64,000 bases of DNA from Chloroflexota bacterium. GTDB lineage: Bacteria > Chloroflexota > Anaerolineae > J102. Below the pieces are notes generated by a model that had not been told where the DNA came from, searched no databases, and saw only the letters and a list, made by a program, of their open reading frames with translations. The stretch lies in the NCBI GenBank assembly GCA_029782215.1, contig JAKOVD010000204.1:30623-94622 (forward strand). The letters are read 5' to 3'. Below are positions 1 to 8,105 of this stretch, piece by piece. Each line of letters begins with the position of its first letter. The first letter of the stretch is position 1. The position numbers and the translations under genes were made by a program.

Positions 1-518
1 TCCGGGGTGGTGTAGTAGGCAGCCAGATCATCGCCAGCGGCACGCGCCAGCATCGTCTGGAAAAGCGCAATGGGGTTCTGGTCGCCTCCCGGCATTCTGT
101 GCCGATCGTCAGGTGGTCGGGCTCTGCGCTCGGCGGACCCAAACAGATCGCCCGGCTCCAGCCGGTCCAGCCAGATCAGCGCTGCCACTTGTTCGACGGT
201 GCATGCCTGCGCCAGCGCCATGACATCGTAGCCTCGGTAGAACAGGCGGCCATCCCGAATCATCGTGATCGCCGATTCCAGCACAGGTAGCCCATAGCTC
301 AGCGCACCCTCCGCTGCCCTGGCAGGATCGTGCCGGAAGACCTTGCGGCTGCGCAGTACCTCCACATCCTCGGCGTGGTAACGGCGGGCGCGGCTGGGAC
401 CTCCGGCTGCCTCCGAGCGCACCAGCCCGCGGCTGACATACGAGTAGAGGGTAGCCAGCGTGACGCCAAGCCGGTCGGCGGCTTCGCGGGCGCTGAGGTA
501 GCGAGGCGAGGCGTCCAT
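1..518 (-). CDS. Citrate synthase family protein with N-terminal helix-turn-helix (5' part; runs off left edge)
   Basis: The reading frame is open from an ATG at 518 to the window edge, 172 codons so far. Residues 1-60 form a MerR/excisionase-like winged helix (SAREAADRLGVTLATLYSYV, then a basic stretch and YHAEDVEVLR). The sequence after it resembles the first helices of citrate synthase (LSYGLPVLESAITMIRDG, RLFYRGYDVMALA). Citrate synthases with an N-terminal DNA-binding domain are a known family, often beside a second citrate synthase gene, as here. A GGAGGG Shine-Dalgarno lies 8 nt before the ATG. The gene is divergent from the citrate synthase at 645, and the shared AT-rich spacer holds an inverted repeat that this protein could bind. 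The catalytic part lies outside the window, so activity cannot be judged. Family call is secure; the regulatory role is inference. Confidence 0.85.
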   Translation of the reverse strand, partial: MDASPRYLSAREAADRLGVTLATLYSYVSRGLVRSEAAGGPSRARRYHAEDVEVLRSRKVFRHDPARAAEGALSYGLPVLESAITMIRDGRLFYRGYDVMALAQACTVEQVAALIWLDRLEPGDLFGSAERRARPPDDRHRMPGGDQNPIALFQTMLARAAGDDLAAYYTTP

Positions 519-542
519 TTGAGGTCCCTCCATCGGCAAACA

Positions 543-589
543 TTGATTCTTCAATCAAGATTGACAACATTGATTTTTGATCATAGCCT
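543..589 (+). promoter_or_regulatory. Promoter with overlapping operator-like repeats between divergent citrate synthases
   Basis: A perfect inverted repeat, TTGATT-cttc-AATCAA, occupies 543-558. A second, imperfect copy begins at 570 (TTGATTTTTGATCA), 27 bp downstream. A consensus -35 (TTGACA, 561-566) is followed by 17 bp and a weak -10 (TAGCCT, 584-589) directed at the gene at 645. The second repeat therefore lies between -35 and -10, a position that suits repression. The HTH-citrate synthase transcribed away from here is the obvious candidate ligand, but that is inference. Confidence 0.55.
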
Positions 590-644
590 ATCCACATGTC
601 AAGCCGTGACATCCCTCACACGCACACCTTAAGCGAGCGAACCT

Positions 645-1799
645 ATGAACTCCACCCTGAATACTGGCTTTGCTTCCGGTCTACAAGGCATTGTGGCAGC
701 GCAGACGCGCCTGAGCCATGTCGATGGCCAACGAGGCGAGCTGATCCTGGCCGGCTACCGTGTCGAGGACGTCGCCCCCCTGGCTTCCTTCGAGGAGATG
801 GTGCACCTGCTCTGGTACGATCATCTGCCCACAGCCGCCGAGCTGGCGCGCCTGCAACAAGCCCTGGCTCCCTGGCGCGCCTTGCCGGCAGCCACCCTCG
901 CCCTGCTGCGCAGCGCCGCCCAGGCAGAGCGCCCGGCGATGGACGCCCTGCGCATGGCCGCGGGCGCCTTTGACCTGGACCACCCTACCGGCGTCCAGGA
1001 TGACGTGACAATGGGCTACATGCTGCTGGCGCGCATGCCGGCCGCGGTGGCGGCCTACTGGCGTTTACGACAGGGGCTCACGCCCATCCCGCCCGAACCG
1101 GCGCTGGGACATGCGGCCAACTACCTGTACATGTTGAACGGCGCCTACCCTACCTCTGCGCAGGTGCGCGGCCTCGAAACCTATCTCAACACCGTCATCG
1201 ACCATGGGCTCAACGCCTCCACCTTCACGGCCCGCGTGATCATCGCCACACGCTCCGACATGGTGTCGGCCATCACCGGCGCCCTGGGCGCCCTCAAAGG
1301 CCCCTTGCACGGTGGGGCGCCGGGACCGGCGCTCGACATGGTCTTCGACATCGGCGCCGCCGCCCAGGCCGAGCCCTACCTCCGGGCAAAGCTGGAGGCA
1401 GGCGAGCGCCTGATGGGCTTCGGCCACCGCGTCTACAAAGTGCGGGACCCCCGCGCCGAGGTGTTGGCGGCGGCCGCCCGAAAGCTCTATGCGGCGGGCG
1501 GAGATGGGGAGCTCTACACCCTGGCTCGCGCCGTCGAAGAGACCGCCGTGCGGCTCCTGGCCGAGTACAAACCGGGACGGAACCTCCAGACCAACGTGGA
1601 GTTCTACACGGCGCTGCTCCTGCACGGCCTGGGCATGCCCACCGCGCTCTTCACGCCAACTTTCGCCGCCGCCCGTGTGGCCGGCTGGATCGGCCATGCC
1701 TGGGAGCAGACTGCCACTGGCCGTCTCATCCGCCCAGCCTCCGAATACATCGGCGCCACAGACCGCATCTGGACGCCCCTGGAGGAACGCCTGGTTTGA
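645..1799 (+). CDS. Citrate synthase / 2-methylcitrate synthase family
   Basis: This 384-residue protein has the usual length of a bacterial type II-like citrate synthase. Such enzymes condense acetyl-CoA (or propionyl-CoA) with oxaloacetate in the cytoplasm. The first active-site histidine lies in HGLNAST (His187), followed by LKGPLHGGAPG. The signature GFGHRVYKVRDPRAE carries the second histidine (His261) and the substrate-binding arginine. Where most enzymes have NVDFY with the catalytic aspartate, this one reads NVEFY (Glu319), a conservative change that may alter rate or substrate. It is divergent from an HTH-citrate synthase and preceded by a clear -35 and an operator-like repeat. The Shine-Dalgarno is weak. 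Sequence alone does not separate citrate from methylcitrate synthase, so no symbol is given. Confidence 0.92.
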   Translation: MNSTLNTGFASGLQGIVAAQTRLSHVDGQRGELILAGYRVEDVAPLASFEEMVHLLWYDHLPTAAELARLQQALAPWRALPAATLALLRSAAQAERPAMDALRMAAGAFDLDHPTGVQDDVTMGYMLLARMPAAVAAYWRLRQGLTPIPPEPALGHAANYLYMLNGAYPTSAQVRGLETYLNTVIDHGLNASTFTARVIIATRSDMVSAITGALGALKGPLHGGAPGPALDMVFDIGAAAQAEPYLRAKLEAGERLMGFGHRVYKVRDPRAEVLAAAARKLYAAGGDGELYTLARAVEETAVRLLAEYKPGRNLQTNVEFYTALLLHGLGMPTALFTPTFAAARVAGWIGHAWEQTATGRLIRPASEYIGATDRIWTPLEERLV

Positions 1800-1951
1800 G
1801 CACGGGCAGCTCTGGTCCCACAACCCGTACCTTTCCCGGTGCAGACAACGTCATGATTTGAGACAGAGGCAGCGGGGACCGGCTGTCTGAACGCGGTTTC
1901 CGGCTGAGCCTCGGCCGGTTGGCCCTCGTCTGGCTACAAGGAGGTAGCAGC

Positions 1952-4900
1952 ATGGCGTCACAGGCGTGTCGAACGCACGATGGTGCGCAAGCTGTTTTGG
2001 CAAGGTTGGGACGCGGTGTGTGGAGACCTGCAGCAGTCTGCATCTGCCTGTCCTTTCTCCTGGTCGGGAACGCCGCCGCGCCCGCCCGCGCCGATCCGGG
2101 GCAGAACCCGGATACGGTCCCAGGGCCGATCATGGTCCCTGAAGGGGAGATGGCCGTGCCGGTGACGCCGCCCATGCTCTCAATGGCGGCAGCGAGCGAT
2201 GCCATCGACGCAGCGGAGGCGTTAGGCGCACCAGGAGTGGCGCCCCTGTCGCCGCAGACGGCCATCCCCGGCCTCCTCACCCCGCAAGGGGTTTTCGTCG
2301 ACCCCGTCATGAGCCGGGTCTACGTGAGCAGCTACGACAACGACAAGGTCTTTGTCCTTGACGTCACGACCCTGAAGGTGCTCAAGACCCTGACCCTCGG
2401 CGCTGGCGACAGACCCTGGGGTGTGACCATCAACCCGCAGACGGGCAAGCTTTACGTTGCTGGTTCGCGCACAGGCGCCGTCCACGTGTATGACGCCCAA
2501 TCGCTGGACAAGCTCACGGTCATCAACGTCAGCTTCATGCCATCGCTCACGTTCCTGGATTCGTACGGCAAGTGGGTCTTCGCGGTCAGCAACCGCCTCA
2601 ACGACCTGGTCGTCATCGATGCTACCAAAGATCAAGTGGTCAAAGAGCTCTGGCTTGGCAACGACATGGGCCCATTTGGCCTGGCGGCCGACCCCATCCT
2701 GGGGCGGGTCTACGTCGGCTCCCGCACCGCTGGAACCATCCTGACCTTCGCCGAAGCCTCGAATTGGGAACAGGTGGGCACGGCCATTCACCCCTGCGGC
2801 AGCAACGCCGGCGAAGCACCCGGCGCCATGGACCTGGATGTCACCCGCCGCTACCTCTACGTGAGCTGCTTCTCCGGTGCGAACGCGGACAAGGCCGTTC
2901 AACTCACCGTCGACGCGTCGGGCCTTGGCCTCTTGCGCTGGCTCGCCGTGGGCAACGGCGGGCCGGACGGCGGCGGCGGTGTGGTCGTCAACCCGACCAC
3001 CGGCAACGTCTTCATCACCAACAGCGCGGCCAGCACGGTCAGCGTCAACAGCCGCTGGGGCCAACCGCTTGCCACCGTCCAGGTGGACGAGGACCCCTAT
3101 GGGATCGGCGTGGACCCTGAGTCGGGACGGGTCTTTAGCGGCAATCGCGACGCCAGGCCCGGTGGGGTCACGGGCGGCGATCTCACCGCCTTCAACGACG
3201 TCTATGTCGCCGGTCTGAACGGGCCCAACGGCGTCGCCGTGGACCCCGTCTCGCACCGGGTCTATGTGACAAACCGTCTCAATGGGATGCTGTCGATGTA
3301 TGACGGCGCCCAGCAGTTGTACAACTTCTCCTACAAGCTCTACCCAAACTTCCTTGGCTCCACCAACGTCGGGGGCATGCCCTGGGGTGTCGCCGTCAAC
3401 CCCAACAACGGCAAGGTCTACGTCGCCAGCTTCCTCAACGGCAAACTTTATGTCTACAACGGCGCCACCCTGGGCCAGATGGCTGCGATCGACGTCGGCC
3501 CTGAGGCGACATTCGCCGCGGTCAACACGCGCACAGGCCAGGCGTTTGCCGTCAGCCACCGCAACAACCAGGTCACGATCGTCGATGACGCCACCTATGC
3601 CACGACAACTGTTGCTTCCGGGGGCCAGGGCGCATGGGGGCTGACCGTCAACCCCAGGCTGAATCACCTCTACGTCGGCCATCGCGACGGCGGTCTTCTG
3701 AACGTGCTCGACGGGACCAACGGCTGGCACAGCCGGCAGCAGCTCACGCCCTGCGGCAGCCAGGGCCAGCTCTTCGCCATGGACTTCAACCCGGTCAGCA
3801 GCAGACTCTACATCACCTGCGCCATCGGCGGACCAGGCAGCAGCGTCGACCAGGCCGTTGTTCTCTTCGCCGATCCGCAGACCGGCGTCCTGTCGCTGCT
3901 CGCCACCCTCGCCATTGGCGCCGGCGGCGAAAACGGCGGCGGCGGCGTGGCCGTGAACACCAGCAGCGGCCGCGCCCTCATCACCAACAGCCAGGCAGGC
4001 ACCGTTACCTACATTGGCGCCGACGACAAGGTCCAGACGACGCTGCCGATCGGCAGTGATCCGTTCGGCATTGCCGTCGACCCGACGACGCAGCGCGTGT
4101 TCGTCGGTCTGCGCAGCAGCCATAACCTGGCCGTTTCCGCCGACTACACCTCGGCCATTGACACCTCCCCCAAGATCGTGTCTTCGCAGACCATCGGCTG
4201 CGCCGGTCGCCAGATCACGGTCCAGGGCAGCTACTTCCCCTATGACCCGGCGCACGGGCTTGACAGTGTGACGGTCAGCCTGGTCGGCGCAGCCCGCGTC
4301 ACCGTGCCCATCAACGCCGGTGGCGCCTTCACGGCGCAGGTCGTGCCCACCCAGGTAAACGATGACTACACCATCGCCGCCAACATCACCCAGGTGCCCT
4401 CCATCGGCGCCGGCGTCCTGCTGCACACACCGCGCACCGGCCTGCCCATTATCTTTGTGCCTGGCGCCGGGGGGAGCGAGCTGGTGGTCAACCAGGCCAC
4501 GCACTACTGGGCTGGTCCTGATCCTGCGCAGCTCCATTGGGACAGGAAGCTGTTCACCTATGCGCAGGGTGAACGCGCCTGGCTGGACTACCCCGGCGTC
4601 TACTCAGCCCTGCTCGGCATGGACTCGCGCTACTACGACATCCTGGAACTGCTGCCGGACGGCAGCACCCCGCGCAAAGACTCGCCTCCGCCCGGCACCC
4701 CCCAGACAACGCCCGACATTGTCGTCGGCGGGCCTGTGCAGGAGCTCTCCCTTCCCTACCCCACCATCAAGCTGCTCACAGGCGAGGTCGTCTGGAAGGA
4801 CGTCACGGTCGACGTCTATAAGAACATGTTTGACAGCCTGCGCGGAGCGGGCTATGTGGACGGCCTGACCTTGTTCTCCTACCCTTACGACTGGCGCCGG

Positions 4901-6562
4901 GAGTTGATCAACACCGACACAGCCTTGGAACGCGTCATCGTCAAGGCCATGTATGCCTCGGGCAAGAGCAAGGTGGTGCTTCTCACCCACAGCACCGGCG
5001 GCGTGGTCATCCGCAACTACCTGCTGCGCAAGGGCACGACCCGGGTGGACCAGGTGATCTCGATGGGCACCCCTTACCTGGGCCTGGTCAAGCCGGCGTT
5101 CAAAGCCCTGGTGACAGGTGACGATGGGGGCGTCGGCTGGCATCTCACCGCTTTTGGCATCCCCACCAGCTTCGGCGTGGGCATTGACCCCAAGGAGCTG
5201 CAGCGTCTGAGCCGGAACTGGCCCTCACTCTATGAGCTGATGCCCACCGACCTCTGGTTCCAGGCAGGAACGAGCGGTGATGGCTGGTCGCCGCCCTATA
5301 TCGTCATCGAGCACGCCAAGGTGTCCTACGTGGGACCCGTGCCCGTGGCCATCAGGGTCGAACAGGAGGCGCTGGACTACGCCGCCAGCCAGGCATTCAA
5401 GCGCGGCTACAACAGCAGCCTGGTGACCGCCGGCGAGACGCTGCAGGCCCAGGGCATCGGCGACATGTCACGCTTGACCGACCGCTACCTGGCCCAGCGC
5501 ATTGCGGGCATCGGCCAGGATACCGGACGCCGCGTGCGCTTTGCCGAGCGCTTCATCTGCGTCGGCCTGATCTGCACAGGACCCTGGCACTGGATTGAGA
5601 TGGAGACCATCAAGCAGGGCGACGACACGGTCCCTCTGCGCAGCGCCGTCGGCACCAATCTGCGGGCAGGCGATCAAAGCTACTACTGCGTGGAGTCGGC
5701 GCACGGAGCGCTTCCCGCCAACCCCAGCGTCCACACGCTTCTCGCCAACATGCTTCAAGGCCAGCTCTGCAGCAACACCCAGGCCGCGTGGGCGGCCTGC
5801 CCGAGCGTGAACGCCGAGTCGGCGGATGCGGGTGAAGCCGCACCTTCATCCGGAGCGCCGGCCGTGCCCCCCGCCCCCACCTACGAGATGCATCTCTTCG
5901 GCAACGGCACGTTGGAGGTATGGGACAGCGCCGGCAACCACGCCGGCCCCATTCCAGGCTACCCGCAGTACCTGGACAACGGCATCAAGGGCGTCGACGT
6001 ACAACGAGCGGGCGAGAACACGATGGCCACCATCACCATGGGCGGCGCCTACACGGTCACCGTGCGCGGTTTGCAGGCGGGAGGCGTCGCCGAGCTGCGC
6101 CTTTCGGAGCTCTCCTCAGGATCGGTATCCAAGGCGGCGCAGTTCAGCGCCTTCCCGTTGGGCGCCAGTGCGGTGGCCACCATGACCCTTACCCTGCCCT
6201 ACCTGCCGGCCACCGTGCAGATGCAGCTCCGCTCTGACCCCACCGCCCCCGTGCAGATGCTCACCGCCACCAGCGTGACCGGCGCCGCCGCCGGCGATGA
6301 TGTCGCCCCGGTCGCCGGCATCAATCTGGACCTGAGCGCCAAACAGGTCACGGTCCTGGCAGCCGACAACGAAGGCGGCAGCGGGGTGGCGCACATCTAT
6401 GTCAGCACCACCTGGCCAGCCCAAGGCTTCACGGAGTATACAGGCCCCTTCGCCCTGCCCAAGGGCGTTGGCTGCATCACGGCCTACGCCGTCGACAACG
6501 CCGGCAACACCGGCGGTCCCGGCTACCAGTGTCTCACGCGGCTGCCGCTGCTAAGGAGATAG
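1952..6562 (+). CDS. Secreted YVTN/NHL-type beta-propeller fused to an LCAT-like alpha/beta hydrolase
   Basis: The chosen ATG has a strong AAGGAGGT Shine-Dalgarno and gives 1536 residues; an in-frame TTG at 1919 lies upstream of it. A signal peptide occupies about residues 1-46 (hydrophobic VCICLSFLLVG, cleavage after APARA). Residues 100-750 are two runs of YVTN/NHL-like blades with recurring GVAVDP, GKVYVAS and NPTTG motifs, the second run echoing the first. Residues 830-1290 form an alpha/beta hydrolase of the lecithin:cholesterol acyltransferase/PGAP1 type: an oxyanion-type IIFVPGAGGSEL, the nucleophile elbow THSTGGVV (Ser1014), a following GTPYLG, and a late ESAHGALP histidine. The C-terminal 90 residues (AVDNAGNTGG) look like a bacterial Ig or OmpL47-type surface domain. 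An extracellular lipase or acyltransferase is likely; the substrate is unknown. The propeller-hydrolase fusion is unusual. Confidence 0.85.
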   Translation: MASQACRTHDGAQAVLARLGRGVWRPAAVCICLSFLLVGNAAAPARADPGQNPDTVPGPIMVPEGEMAVPVTPPMLSMAAASDAIDAAEALGAPGVAPLSPQTAIPGLLTPQGVFVDPVMSRVYVSSYDNDKVFVLDVTTLKVLKTLTLGAGDRPWGVTINPQTGKLYVAGSRTGAVHVYDAQSLDKLTVINVSFMPSLTFLDSYGKWVFAVSNRLNDLVVIDATKDQVVKELWLGNDMGPFGLAADPILGRVYVGSRTAGTILTFAEASNWEQVGTAIHPCGSNAGEAPGAMDLDVTRRYLYVSCFSGANADKAVQLTVDASGLGLLRWLAVGNGGPDGGGGVVVNPTTGNVFITNSAASTVSVNSRWGQPLATVQVDEDPYGIGVDPESGRVFSGNRDARPGGVTGGDLTAFNDVYVAGLNGPNGVAVDPVSHRVYVTNRLNGMLSMYDGAQQLYNFSYKLYPNFLGSTNVGGMPWGVAVNPNNGKVYVASFLNGKLYVYNGATLGQMAAIDVGPEATFAAVNTRTGQAFAVSHRNNQVTIVDDATYATTTVASGGQGAWGLTVNPRLNHLYVGHRDGGLLNVLDGTNGWHSRQQLTPCGSQGQLFAMDFNPVSSRLYITCAIGGPGSSVDQAVVLFADPQTGVLSLLATLAIGAGGENGGGGVAVNTSSGRALITNSQAGTVTYIGADDKVQTTLPIGSDPFGIAVDPTTQRVFVGLRSSHNLAVSADYTSAIDTSPKIVSSQTIGCAGRQITVQGSYFPYDPAHGLDSVTVSLVGAARVTVPINAGGAFTAQVVPTQVNDDYTIAANITQVPSIGAGVLLHTPRTGLPIIFVPGAGGSELVVNQATHYWAGPDPAQLHWDRKLFTYAQGERAWLDYPGVYSALLGMDSRYYDILELLPDGSTPRKDSPPPGTPQTTPDIVVGGPVQELSLPYPTIKLLTGEVVWKDVTVDVYKNMFDSLRGAGYVDGLTLFSYPYDWRRELINTDTALERVIVKAMYASGKSKVVLLTHSTGGVVIRNYLLRKGTTRVDQVISMGTPYLGLVKPAFKALVTGDDGGVGWHLTAFGIPTSFGVGIDPKELQRLSRNWPSLYELMPTDLWFQAGTSGDGWSPPYIVIEHAKVSYVGPVPVAIRVEQEALDYAASQAFKRGYNSSLVTAGETLQAQGIGDMSRLTDRYLAQRIAGIGQDTGRRVRFAERFICVGLICTGPWHWIEMETIKQGDDTVPLRSAVGTNLRAGDQSYYCVESAHGALPANPSVHTLLANMLQGQLCSNTQAAWAACPSVNAESADAGEAAPSSGAPAVPPAPTYEMHLFGNGTLEVWDSAGNHAGPIPGYPQYLDNGIKGVDVQRAGENTMATITMGGAYTVTVRGLQAGGVAELRLSELSSGSVSKAAQFSAFPLGASAVATMTLTLPYLPATVQMQLRSDPTAPVQMLTATSVTGAAAGDDVAPVAGINLDLSAKQVTVLAADNEGGSGVAHIYVSTTWPAQGFTEYTGPFALPKGVGCITAYAVDNAGNTGGPGYQCLTRLPLLRR

Positions 6563-6568
6563 CGCCGA

Positions 6569-6910
6569 TCATCGCTTCCCTTGCAGAGTCAGGACGTGGC
6601 GGATCGATTCCTCAAACACAGGCTCGTACCGTTGGTAGTCCTCGGAACGGCTCACATTGATCTGAACCCAGGCGCGCATCGTGTTTCTGCCCATCGGCCG
6701 GAACGGGATCACGTTGGGATCGTCTGCGAGCAGGTCAGCGGCCGTCTTCTCCGGCAGCTTGACGCCGACGCCTTCCTCATACAGACAGATGCAGAGCTTG
6801 TCGCCCGCGTAGTAAGCTGGGAACCCGAACATCTTCCCTGCCCGGACCAGGGGATTGCCCAGCAGCATCTCGTCGAGGACAGCCTTGTTTTCGGGATTGA
6901 AGTTCGTCAT
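6569..6910 (-). CDS. TfoX N-terminal-domain-like small protein
   Basis: The 113 residues match the compact TfoX_N fold pattern: MFGFPAYYAGDKLCICLYE, then a VGVKLP strand, then PFRPMGRNTMRAWVQI. Stand-alone proteins of this type are common and mostly uncharacterised; only the E. coli TfoX/Sxy form is tied to competence. The ATG at 6910 has a GGAG Shine-Dalgarno and overlaps the stop of the upstream gene as TGATG, so the two are probably translationally coupled. The 3' end converges on the hydrolase gene with only 6 bp between stops, leaving no room for a separate terminator. Confidence 0.7.
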   Translation of the reverse strand: MTNFNPENKAVLDEMLLGNPLVRAGKMFGFPAYYAGDKLCICLYEEGVGVKLPEKTAADLLADDPNVIPFRPMGRNTMRAWVQINVSRSEDYQRYEPVFEESIRHVLTLQGKR

Positions 6911-7926
6911 CAGGTACTCCGTGGGTAGTCATCGCCAGGCTGCTGTTGGCTGCGCTGGACAGCAAGGCGCGCCTGGATGCGCAGCACCAGGAACGTCAGC
7001 CACGGCGAGGGCTTCTTCTTGTCCGCGAACGACCACCCCTTCCATGCCTGGTACATCGAACCCGCAGTGTAGCGTCCTTGGGCGTCCTGCTGGGCCGTGA
7101 GGGCGGTCACCATATCGCCAAATCGACGATCGGCATGGACGAACGGATAGCGGCTGAGCACATCCACCACGTGCAGAATGTCGTACCAGATGAAGGGGTA
7201 CTTGAGCCTTAGAAAATCGGTCCCGATCCCAAATAGGTAGTACTTGGTTTCAGCCCGGCGCTCCCAATGGCCAAGGAGCATGTCGGCGCCCCTGAGTGTG
7301 GCAGGACTGTCAAGCTGATCGGGAACGAGGGACAGCGCTTTCAGGCTGAGAACGTTGGCGATAGGGCACGGATCGGTCTTGCGGCCGGGTCCCCGGAACT
7401 TGCCCAGCTCCGGCCCGCAGCGGCAGCGCCAGCCGACCTCGTCGCCGGCGTTCGCCAGATGGGCAACTGCCCCCTGCACGCCCATTTCTCTCCCGAGGCC
7501 CAGCGCCAACAGTGCGTAAAGCAGGGTTGGCGCGTCGCAAAGGGCCCAGCTCCACGTATTCTCGCCCGTCCCGCCGTAGGTGGGAGCGACATTCAACATG
7601 CTCTGCAGCGCGCCGTCAGTCGCGCGGTGGGCGAGCACGGCGGCAGCAGCCCGATCCAGACCGGGATCAGTTGCAGCCAGGCCGAAGTCCGCCAGCGTGC
7701 TCAAGGCATATATCGGATGGCTGGCATCATTGTGGCGCAGAATCGCCCGGCCAGGCCAAGTCTCTGCCGCGGCGATGAGATGCTGTACCTGCGGATGTGC
7801 CAGCAGCGCTGAGCGCGCCGCCGCCACCTCTGCGTCCTCCTCCGGCCTGCCCAGCAGGTCACGCAAAGTCCGGTAGCGCGTCCATGGCTCCCCGACGTCC
7901 AGCAGCCACTGCAAAACGCCGTTCAT
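6910..7926 (-). CDS. Alpha/alpha-toroid (prenyltransferase/squalene-cyclase-like) conserved protein
   Basis: The ATG at 7926 (reading MNGVLQWLLD) follows GGAGAAGCC and gives 338 residues. The sequence is helical and repeat-like: WTRYRTLRDLLGRPE, HNDASHPIYALSTLADFG, NTWSWALCDAPTLLYALLALG, FGIGTDFLRLKYPFIWYDILH. This is typical of proteins that databases label prenyltransferase-like or terpenoid-cyclase toroid, for which no reaction has been shown. No DxDD cyclase motif is seen. It includes a Cys-containing RCRCGPELGKF segment. It is first in a coupled pair with the TfoX-like gene (TGATG overlap). No specific function can be assigned. Confidence 0.65.
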   Translation of the reverse strand: MNGVLQWLLDVGEPWTRYRTLRDLLGRPEEDAEVAAARSALLAHPQVQHLIAAAETWPGRAILRHNDASHPIYALSTLADFGLAATDPGLDRAAAAVLAHRATDGALQSMLNVAPTYGGTGENTWSWALCDAPTLLYALLALGLGREMGVQGAVAHLANAGDEVGWRCRCGPELGKFRGPGRKTDPCPIANVLSLKALSLVPDQLDSPATLRGADMLLGHWERRAETKYYLFGIGTDFLRLKYPFIWYDILHVVDVLSRYPFVHADRRFGDMVTALTAQQDAQGRYTAGSMYQAWKGWSFADKKKPSPWLTFLVLRIQARLAVQRSQQQPGDDYPRST

Positions 7927-8081
7927 GGCTTCTCCATCCGCAGCATGACCTTGCTCAGTCTCGTGCCCTGCGCCGAGGTCAACTCCGCCATGCGCGCTTT
8001 GAGGACCGAAATGAACTCGGCCTTGCTGTTCGTGTTGGCGACCATCAGCTTGGACGTTCGGTTCCTGGTAGTGCCAGGCAT
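7923..8081 (-). CDS. Possible small upstream ORF (52 residues) or 3' remnant
   Basis: An ATG at 8081 opens 52 codons whose TGA overlaps the ATG of the toroid gene (ATGA), the arrangement of a coupled operon. The product is basic and helical (KAEFISVLKARMAELTSAQG, then LSKVMLRMEKP). A stop lies in frame just upstream of the start and no Shine-Dalgarno is visible. It could therefore be either a genuine small protein or the tail of a gene whose 5' part was lost next to the SBBP gene. Confidence 0.3.
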   Translation of the reverse strand: MPGTTRNRTSKLMVANTNSKAEFISVLKARMAELTSAQGTRLSKVMLRMEKP

Positions 8082-8105
8082 TGTGGCGATGGTAATCGGG
8101 CAAGC

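Noticed and set aside
1800..1918. Possible terminator after the citrate synthase (AGACAG ... CTGTCT)
   Set aside because: Stem only 6 bp with a long loop and no T-run.
2222..4537. Very long minus-strand open frame opposite the propeller-hydrolase gene
   Set aside because: High-GC antisense shadow of a clearly coding frame; product is low-complexity Asp/Val/Gly/Arg with no domain.
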